Shown piece by piece: positions 56,490-64,000 of a DNA stretch of 64,000 bases; the stretch's first letter is position 1; every line of letters begins with the position of its first letter. The position numbers and the translations under genes are program-made. The notes under the pieces were generated by a model that worked only from the letters and a program-made list of their open reading frames with translations, made no database searches and was not told where the DNA came from. Location: positions 54,974,081 to 55,038,080 of the forward strand of contig CM054061.1 in assembly GCA_028641055.1 (NCBI GenBank), in the 5' to 3' direction. This DNA is from Alopecurus myosuroides (taxonomy: Eukaryota > Streptophyta > Magnoliopsida > Poales > Poaceae).

Positions 56490-57356
56490 ACCATTTATCT
56501 TAAAGTAGACTTTGTTGGATTTGTGGAAAACGGTTTGTATGTAGTGGATTTATCGAAAGAAACTACACATATTGCCACTTGTCTAATGGCTAAATCCGAC
56601 GTGGGGTGGCTTTGGGATTGCCGCTTGGGCCACGATGGTATGAGAAATTTAAGAACTCTTGTGAAGGGTGAGCACGTGGTAGGAATAACAAGTGTGAGTT
56701 GTTCTAAAGATCTCCCTTGTAGCTCTTGTGTCTCCGGAAACATGCATGAGAAGAACCATCCCAAGACATCAATCATCTCCACAAAGAGGCCCTTTGAGCT
56801 TATTCACTTGGATTTATTTGGGTCTCCTACATATGCTATTCTTGGTGACAAGAAGTATTGTTTGGTGATTGTTGATGACTATACAATATATACTTGGGTA
56901 TTCTATATCAAGAAGAAGAGTTAGACTCATGAAAAGTTCATATCTTGGGCCACAGAGGTGCAACGTCAATATGACATCAAGAACTACACCATGGATGAAT
57001 TCTTGAGTGATGAGGGGTTAAGAAATCAATATTCCGTTGCGTACACCCCTCAACAAAATGATGTAGCAGAGAGAAAGAATCGCACACTCATTGATATGGT
57101 AAAAACTATGATGTCCGAGTTCAAATACCCATATAACTTTTGGGCCGAAGCCATCAACATCGCTTGTCATCTATCGAATCGACTCTTCCTTCGTCCGATG
57201 ATTGGTATGACTCCATATGAACTCCTAATCGGTAACAAACCTAACCCAAGTATATTCGAGTTTTTGGGTGTATATGTGAAGTTTACATTAATGGCACTAG
57301 ATTGTCCAAATTTGATCCTAGAACTTTTGAAGGCATATTTGTTGGTTATGCCATGA
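56490..57356 (+). pseudogene. Copia-C integrase, missing the second catalytic Asp
   Basis: The GAG-pre-integrase HHCC finger is seen as RLGHDGMRNLRTLVKGEHVV with LPCSSCVSGNMHEKNH. The core follows with the first Asp in LIHLDLFGSPTY, then VDDYTIYTWVFYIKKKS and an in-frame stop at 56922-56924. The frame resumes at QRQYDIKNYTMDEFLSDEGL, then YTPQQNDVAERKNRTL with the catalytic Glu. The RSDNGTEF segment that carries the second Asp of the DDE triad is deleted between QYD and NYTM. The strand-transfer activity is therefore lost irrespective of the stop. Confidence 0.88.
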
Positions 57357-58084
57357 ACTCTCACACTTACAGAGTCTTCAACATATCCACCGGGTGTGCT
57401 GAAGAATCTATGAATGTGGAGTTTCATGAGGATAATGGATCCCAGGTGGAGCAAATTTATTGTGATGATGTAGGTGACGAACCTCCCTCCATATCCATAG
57501 GAAGAATGGGTATAGGTCCGCTTATACCCGTTGAGGGACACCTTGTGGCAAAGGAGAATGGGGTAAGCTCTACGCAAGTGGAGCCCTATACAGCAACCAT
57601 CAATCAAATGGTATATACAGAACACGAACAATACCTTCAAGTTGATACCACACATCAAGAAAGTGATCAAGATCCACCCAATGATAATGGTGGAAATTAT
57701 GTTGGTGACACTTCACCAAGAACTCCACTCCGGATAGATCATGGTCTTGATGAAGGAAATGATGAGGATGTTCCTCCAAATGAGAATCTCAATGATGCAC
57801 TAATTTGTATCATGACTCGTCAATCCACAAAATTGCACGAAGGTTATCATCACCAAATTAATGTTATTGGTGGCTTGGGAAGAAGTGTGTCCACTCGTGG
57901 TCAATTTCTCAAGTTTTGTGGATTTCACTCATATGTATCTCATGTTGAACACATCAAAGTGCATGATGCTCTTGACGATGAATATTGGGTTCAAGCTATG
58001 CATGAAGAGCTACATAATTTTGAAAGAAACAAAGTATGGTCTCCAGTGGAAAGACCCAAGGATCATCATGTCATTGGAACAAAA
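57302..58084 (+). pseudogene. Copia-C integrase C-terminal and linker region
   Basis: A +1-type frame change near 57300 leads into FVGYAMNSHTYRVFN and ESMNVEFHEDN, the usual end of the Copia integrase. A long acidic linker follows, then DDEYWVQAMHEELHNFERNK with WSPVERPKDHHVIGTK, the entry to reverse transcriptase. It ends at a TGA (58085-58087) exactly where VIGTKWVFK would have Trp (TGG), so one G-to-A transition created the stop. Confidence 0.85.
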
Positions 58085-58924
58085 TGAGTGTTCAAGAAAA
58101 AGCAAGACTCTCATGGGAAAGTGATTCACAACAAGGCTCAATTGGTTGCTCGAGGCTACTCTAAAGTCGAAGGACTTGACTACAGTGAAACTTTTGCTCG
58201 CGTAGCTAGGCTTGAATCCATTCGTATATTACTTGCATTAGCCACTAGCCATAATTTCATCTTGCATCAAATGAATGGTAAAAGTACTTTTCTAAATGGA
58301 TATCTAACTGAATTGGTATATGTTAAACAACCGCCAGGATTCGAGGATCCCAAGTATCCTAACCATGTCTACATGCTCCATAAGGATTTGTATGGCCTCA
58401 AACAAGCCCCACGTGATTGGTATGATCATTTAAAGGAGTTCTTAGTGGATCGTGGTTTCGTACTTGGGGTAATTGACCCCACACTCTTTACCAAAAGTGT
58501 AGATGTACATTTATACTTATGCCAAGTATATGTTGATGATATTATATTTGGATCAACTAATGTGGGTTTTGTAGACCAATTTGCCAAACTAATGACAGAT
58601 GAGTTTGAGATGTCTATGATGGGGTTATTGAAGTTCTTCCTCGGTTTTGAGATCAAGAAATATTATGAAGGAACTTTTATTTGTCAAGAAAAATACATTC
58701 AAGACATGCTCAAGAAATTTGATATGGTCAATGCCAAACCTTTAGGTTATCCAATGTCGACAATCGTGAATCTTTCAATGGATCACGAAGGTATACCGGT
58801 TAATCCAAAACTTTATCGCTCTATCATTGGATCTTTTCTTTACCTTTGTGCGTCTAGACCGGATATCATGTATAGTGTGGGTTTGTGTGCAAGATTTCAA
58901 TCTAACCCCAAGGAAAGCATATGA
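58085..58924 (+). pseudogene. Copia-C reverse transcriptase
   Basis: RT copies element RNA into DNA. Motifs in order are KARLVARG-like KAQLVARGYSKVEGLDY and TFARVARLESIRILLA. LHQMNGKSTFLNGYL follows, where family members have QMDVKSAFLNG, so the first catalytic Asp is Asn. After that come HKDLYGLKQAPRDWY and the intact YVDD box in LCQVYVDDIIFGSTN, then MSMMGLLKFFLGFEIK and ASRPDIMYSVGLC. The frame is open for 278 codons. DIIFGSTN with FFLGFEIK favours the SIRE/Maximus lineage. It is inactive through the D-to-N change and the upstream stop. Confidence 0.9.
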
Positions 58925-59366
58925 TTGCGATCAAAAGGATTCTATACTTGGTTGATACTCCCAATCATGGTCTTTGGTACCCATCAAATACAAGCTTTGA
59001 TCTTGTAGGCTATTCAGATGCGGATTGGGAAGGTGACACGGTGTATAGAAAATCAACCTTGGGTGCTTGCCAATTCCTTGGTAGCTAACTTGTGTGTTGG
59101 TCTTCCAATAAAAAAATTGTATTGCCACCTCCTCCATGGAAGCAGAGTATATTTCCGACGGAAGTTGTTGCTATCAGCTAATATGGATGAGGAACTGTCT
59201 TAAGGATTTTGTAATTGAGATTAAGACAATGTCCCTTTTATGTGACAACGAGAGTGCTATAAAGATTGGTGACAATCCGGTACTTCATGGCAAGATAAAA
59301 CATATTGCGATTCGGTATCATTTCATTCGTGATCATGTGGAAAATGGAGATTTCTCACTTTCATAT
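58925..59366 (+). pseudogene. Copia-C RNase H, cut by Athila-E
   Basis: RNase H is recognisable as GLWYPSNTSFDLVGYSDADW, RKSTLGACQFLGS with a stop, and, in another frame, MEAEYISDGSCCYQLIWMRN. These carry the catalytic Asp and Glu. LLCDNESAIKIGDNPVLHGK and HFIRDHVENGDFSLSYV follow. The protein is then interrupted at 59371 by the Athila-E LTR, with the expected ADLFTK-type end lying beyond the insertion. Confidence 0.88.
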
Positions 59367-59371
59367 GTCAA
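59367..59371. repeat. Presumed left target duplication of Athila-E (GTCAA)
   Basis: Five bases before the LTR; the right copy lies outside the window. Confidence 0.4.
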
Positions 59372-60762
59372 TGATACGTCCAAAACGTATCTCCTTTTCC
59401 GAACACTTTTCTTATTGTTTTCCTCTAAACTTGTGAGTTTTGGATACCACTAACACGGACTAACGCTGTTTTCAGCAGAATTACCTTGGTGTCTCGTTTT
59501 TTTGCAGAAAAATCAACTTTCGGGAAATTGCCCAGAAAAAACCCCATTGGTCCTAAAACACCAAAAGACCCCGGAAGCCAGAATGAGGCCAGGAGAGGAA
59601 CAGGAGGGGGTCACACCACCCCCTGGCACCCCCCTTGGCCACGCCGCCAGGTGGTGTGGGCCACTCCCTCACCCCCTCGGACTCCCCTTTCAACTACATA
59701 TGCCTCGTAAACCTAAAACGCGAGGGGGTTCGTCATATTCCACAGAAACACAACAGAGCTCCGCCGCCACCCGGAAACTCAATTCGGGGATCAGAAGTTC
59801 ATCTTCTGGCACCCTGCCGGGACGGGGATTCGAAGGAGATCATCGCCATCGACACCGCCACTCCTTCTCCATCAACCATCCATGTTCCCCCCGACCATGA
59901 GTGAGTAAACCCCGCTATAGGCTGAGAGGGATGGAAGCTATTGGATGAGATTAATCATGTAATAATGCTAGATTGTTAGGGCATAGTGCCTAGTATCCAT
60001 TGTTAGTGTTTTCTACCGTTGTTGCAACTTGTTATGCTTAATGCTTGTCACCAGGGCCCGAGTGCCATGATTTCAGATCTGAACATGTGATTGTTTCATG
60101 AGTATAATTATGTTTCTTGTTCATACCTGCAAGTTGTTTACACATATTGTTGTCCGGAACCCGAGGCCCCAAAGTGATAGAAATTGGAACAACCGGAGGG
60201 GATGGCTGTGATGTGAGGATCACATGTGTTCACGGAGTGTTAATGCTTTGCTCCGGTGCTTTATTAAAAGGAGCACCTTAATTACCAGCAGTTTCCCTAG
60301 AGGCCACGATGCCACGGGCTGGTAGGACAAAAGATGTTGTGCAAGTTTCTCATTGCGAGCATGTACGAGTATATTGGAACACATGCCTATGGTTTGCCTA
60401 AATGTTTGATGCTTTATTATTATCTGCAATGCCCATGTTATTATTATTACACGGCCCTTGTTATCCATGCAACGCCCGTCCATCCATTCCCTCTATGCCT
60501 ATGGTACTCCCATCCTGTTGTTTTCCGCGATTGCTACTTCTGTTACTATTTTACTACTGTTGTTATTTTATTTCTACTTCTGCTATAAAACTGTTACCAC
60601 TGATAAATTGTTGCGAGAAAGTCTACTTTCAGGTGCAGCTGAATTGACAACTCAGCTGTTAAGGCTAATAAATATTCCTTGGCTCCCTGTGTGTCGAATC
60701 AATAAATTTGGGTTTTCCTTCCCTCGAAGACTGTTGCGGTCCCCTATACTTGTGGGTCATCG
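59372..60762 (+). mobile_element. 5' LTR of Athila-E
   Basis: It begins TGATACGTCCAAAACGTATC and ends ACTTGTGGGTCATCG, where CG stands for the expected CA. It is about 1.39 kb long and followed 11 bases later by a primer-binding site. The GC-rich ORF-like stretches at 59.5-59.9 kb and the pyrimidine-rich 60.4-60.6 kb region are LTR sequence, not genes. Confidence 0.88.
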
Positions 60763-60773
60763 AGACTATTTTC

Positions 60774-60791
60774 TGGCGCCGTTGCCGGGGA
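60774..60791 (+). other. Primer-binding site of Athila-E (tRNA-Asp type)
   Basis: TGGCGCCGTTGCCGGGGA, complementary to the 3' end of tRNA-Asp and standard in Athila-type elements. Confidence 0.93.
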
Positions 60792-60850
60792 GCATAGCTT
60801 TATTTATTTGCTCACTTGATCGTGATATTGTTTGCTGCAAGTCATTCATC

Positions 60851-62770
60851 ATGGGCAAGACTCGTGATGGAAAATTTCCTATATTACCATGCACTACAAG
60901 GAGAGGTACAACTCTAAACACCTCTCTTGCTCTTGATTCACCATATGTTATGAGTAAGCTTCTTACTCCGCCACATGCTACTTCTACTTATGCTAAGTCT
61001 GAGAATGTTTCTGATACTCTTGATGATGCTTCTACTGTGCTTGATGATACTAGTTCTCTAGGTCCTTTCCTAGATGCTACTATTGCTAAATCCAAACAAA
61101 TTAAAAAAATGTTGAAATTTCTGTTGAAAATATTGGTACACCTGTTATATCAACTAAGCTTATCATTGATCTTGATGAAACCTATATTGAAATTAATGAT
61201 GATTTTATTGAAGAAGCTCGTGCTACTACTGGTGCAAGTGCTCTTAAGAGTCTTCTTGCAAGACATCCTATGAAATATAAATCTTCTCTTGATGCTAAGT
61301 TTGCCACATCTCCCATACACATCTCTTTATATTTATCTTATATATCTATTGTTGAGAAGGAACCTTTTTGTGGAACTGAAACTAAAAGTGCTATGGAACA
61401 CATAAATGAGCTTTCATCTATGAGTAGTTTATTTTCTGATGATACTAAGTTGCGTACTTATTTTGTTACCAAGATTTTTCCTTTTTCATTAAAAGATGAA
61501 GCTAAAACTTGGTTTAATAATCCGCCACCTGGATCTATTACTGATCCTATGGATTTGATTAATGCTTTCTTTCAAAAAAAAAATCCTGCTAGTGCTCAAC
61601 ATGTTGTTGTGCAAGAGATCTTTAACTTTGAGCAAATTAAAGGAGAAAAATTACCTGAATCTTGGACAAGGTTTTGTTATTTAATAAGATCTTGCCCTGG
61701 TTATCCACTACCTAAAAATGAGCTCCTATATATATTTTATAATTGACTAACTGTTGAATCTATGACATACCTGGATAGTTGTGTTGGTTGTGTTTTGAGG
61801 AAAAGAACTCTAGAAGAATCTGAGGAATTAATGGCTAAAATAGCCAAAAATAATGATGATTGGAATATACCTGAACCAACACCTACACTAGAGCCAGCAC
61901 CAATACCAACACCCAAGAAGAGAGTGATGATTGAATTAAATGATGAAGTGATGAAGGAAGCCAAGAAATCTCTTAAATAGAGGGGTATTAAATCTGAAGA
62001 TGCGAAGAATTTACCTCCTATAAAAGAATTATGTAAGCCTATTCCTCATCCATCAACAGTTGAGGTACACTCTCTCCAATACTTTTATAATAGAGATATT
62101 CCCTATTCCAAACCACCTTATAAATGCTTAGATGAATTTGATAATTACGTTATTAAGCAAGACAACTTTAATATGAGAGTGCAAAATCACGTTATGGAAA
62201 ACTCTAGAGCTATTGATAATTTGCATGGTATTGTTGAGAGAACCTCTAATGATGTTAAAATGCTTGTTAAACATTTTCAAATGGTTCAAACTCAAATTGA
62301 TCAACTTACTAAAGTGCAAAAAGACATGCTAGCTAATGCTTCTAGAGATAAACATGTTTGTGAAATAATTACTAGAAGTGGTATTTCTACTCAGGTCCCT
62401 GTGTATCATGAAGGACATCCTAAAAGAATTGAACAAGATTCTCAGCAACCTAAAAACATTAGTTCTCCTTCTAAGAAAAAGAAGAAGAGACATACAAATG
62501 TTGGAGAATCACCTGAACCTGCTAAAGATCCTAATAGTATATCTATTTTTGATGATTGAACTGAAAGTGGTAATGATAAAAGTGATGTGTCTTATAAAGA
62601 AGAAATTGTAGCTAAACCTGAAAAGCAAACTAAAATCATGAAGTATACTAAGGAGGATTTCATTGCCAATAAACATGGTAAAGAAAGAGAGCCTTGGGTA
62701 CAAAAATCAATGCATTTTCCTAATAAGAACCACAAATCTAAAGAAAAGAACATTATAATAAATTCTGTGA
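60851..62770 (+). pseudogene. gag: Athila-E gag, degenerate
   Basis: The start is MGKTRDGKFPILPCTTRRGT at 60851. A frameshift near 61110 moves to the frame containing NIGTPVISTKLIIDLDETYI. The Athila gag core follows: FPFSLKDEAKTWFNNPPPGS, MDLINAFFQKKNPASAQHVV and LPESWTRFCYLIRSCPGYPL. Stops occur at about 61743, 61978 and 62557. A linker rich in Pro/Glu (EPTPTLEPAPIPTPKKR) is followed by a coiled-coil-like part (MVQTQIDQLTKVQKDM) and basic KKKKKRH. It would form the particle shell. It leads by another frameshift near 62770 into the protease ORF. Confidence 0.88.
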
Positions 62771-62774
62771 GTGG

Positions 62775-63470
62775 ATGAAACCTTTGTTTTTGCAAATTCC
62801 TTTGACTGGTGCTATTAAGTTGCCTCCTTATTCTAAATATCTGAAAGATATGGTCTCAAACAAAAGGAAAATTCCTAATGAGGAAATTTCTACTATGCTT
62901 GCTAATTACTATTTTAATGGTAAGGTTCCAAAGAAGTTTGGAGACCCTGGTATTCCAACTATTCCGTGTTCCATTAAGAAAAATTATGTTAGAACTACTT
63001 CATGTGATTTGGTAGCTCGAGTTAGTGTTATGCATTTCTCTCTTTATAAGAGACTCTCTCCTGAAAAATTAATAGCTACTGATATATCTTTACAAATGGC
63101 TGATAAAACTGCTACTATTCCTGTTGGTATATGTGAGAATATTCTTGTTCAAGTTGCTACTAATTGTTTGATATTAGCTGACTTTGTTATGTTGGAAATG
63201 CCTGAAGACGATAATATGTCTATTATTCTTGGGAGACCTTTTCTTAATACTGCAGGGGCTGTTATTGATTGCAATCAAGGAAAAGTAACTTTTAATGTTA
63301 ATGCTAAAGAGCATATTGTTTATTTTCCCAAGAAGGTTGATATAAGATATGGTCTAAATTCAATTGAAAATATCGAGACCATCAAAATTGGAGAATTTTA
63401 TTGTCCTATTCCAGTACCACCAAAAACATATGAAAATTATTATGATTGGGACTATGTCTATCAAGGTTGA
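62775..63470 (+). pseudogene. Athila-E aspartic protease ORF
   Basis: An open frame of 231 codons. It opens with the gag-protease linker (LTGAIKLPPYSKYLKDMVSN) and then IPCSIKKNYV. The active-site strand reads CDLVARVSVMHFSLY, where relatives carry DLGARVSVMP, so the flap-side Gly is Val and Pro is His. SLQMADKTATIPVGICENI and the second hallmark ILGRPFLNTAGAVIDCNQGK are well preserved. The frame ends YYDWDYVYQG* and is not continued by reverse transcriptase. Activity is doubtful because of the G-to-V change. Confidence 0.85.
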
Positions 63471-64000
63471 GGTAACATAATTATTTGGTGTTGAGCAAAG
63501 TTTTCTTCATATGAAAATTGTTCTGGTAACAAGACTTGATCACCCTTGTTAACAAAATGGTTTTGAATGAAGAGGACAACATTTTCACTATGTTTTCACC
63601 TTCCCCATTATGTTTTCACCATGTTTACTTCTCTTATCACCTTGCTACTTTAGTATAATCATGTCTCCATCATCCATACCCTTGTTTTCACCATCCATAC
63701 CCTTGTTTTCACCATCCATACTCTTGTTTTCACAGTGATTTCTTTTCTTTTCGCCATGTTATGTTTGTTTTCACCAACCATAATTTTGTTTTCACCACTT
63801 CCATCTTTGTTTTCACTAGGTATTTACACATTAGAATGTTTTGGAACCTCTATAGTTCTGGTTTTGGTTTTGTTTTCCACCTTTTCATAATTGTTTTCCA
63901 GGTTTATAATTAATTATTAAATTTTGAAAAAACCTCGAAAATAAAGTTTCTCGCAAAATTCCCGAAAAATTATAATAAATTTTTACGTTAAAAATGAGGC
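63471..64000 (+). other. Athila-E internal region after protease, no polymerase seen
   Basis: AT-rich sequence with many TTTTCACC words and no reading frame resembling reverse transcriptase, in the place where Athila RT would begin. The window ends before the rest of the element can be judged. Confidence 0.6.
63671..63733. repeat. 21-bp tandem repeat, 3 units
   Basis: Units of CATCCATACCC-TTGTTTTCAC lie at 63671-63691, 63692-63712 and 63713-63733, the last with one change. Looser TTGTTTTCACCA words extend to about 63820. Confidence 0.9.

Noticed and set aside
58426..58656. Minus-strand ORF opposite the Copia-C RT
   Set aside because: Antisense shadow of the conserved RT frame.
63671..63820. 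Possible CRISPR-like repeats
   Set aside because: The 21-bp units are directly adjacent with no unique spacers, and the genome is clearly a plant; it is a simple tandem repeat.

Overview
The window looks like intergenic DNA from a large grass genome, most likely a cool-season grass (Pooideae; Triticeae, Avena or Lolium type). The evidence is a mosaic of nested LTR retrotransposons. It includes Athila-type LTRs opening with TGATACGTC and primed by a tRNA-Asp-like site, an Angela/BARE-like Copia LTR, SIRE/Maximus-like Copia coding regions, very long chromovirus-type LTRs, and Mutator-like transposase debris. I found no intact host gene, tRNA, rRNA or CRISPR array. All recognisable coding sequence is transposon-derived, and nearly all of it is broken by stops, frameshifts or insertions.

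Left part (1-7914). A partial chromovirus-like LTR (to 3167) abuts a Copia 3' end (RT tail, RNase H, polypurine tract, 3' LTR). This is followed by a 29-30 bp minisatellite and a decayed minus-strand Mutator-like transposase (4916-6275). A broken LTR of an 'ATAACCCGG' family (6283-7914) is split by an Athila solo LTR (6426-7781).

Central nest (7915-41806). Copia-B (5' LTR 7915-9178, gag) carries a 462-bp solo LTR and is split by Athila-A (10917-41629, minus, duplication ACCCC). Athila-A is split by an Athila solo LTR (15207-38551, GTTAT). That LTR is split by an Angela-like Copia deletion derivative (15517-37275, minus, GCACC/GCGCC). The 5' LTR of that Copia is in turn split by a young non-autonomous element with 6.1-kb LTRs (20137-36120, GGTGG). 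This is five insertion levels, and the target duplications are exact or one base off. Athila-A carries a 1.2-kb open frame just inside its primer-binding site that does not look like gag.

Right part (41807-64000). There is a 5'-truncated Athila 3' end, then Copia LTR fragments, then a large solo LTR (44730-53256) related to the 6.1-kb LTRs. This solo LTR contains a fold-back MITE and a 2.5-kb solo LTR. Next comes Copia-C (gag to RNase H, 53.9-59.4 kb, degenerate), cut within RNase H by Athila-E. Athila-E (59372 to the window end) shows a 5' LTR, a primer-binding site, gag and an aspartic protease, but no polymerase before the window ends.

The sequence therefore records successive transposition into transposons. 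The innermost 6.1-kb-LTR element is the youngest. The most interesting points are that element, a reading frame conserved inside its LTRs, and the unidentified ORF of Athila-A.
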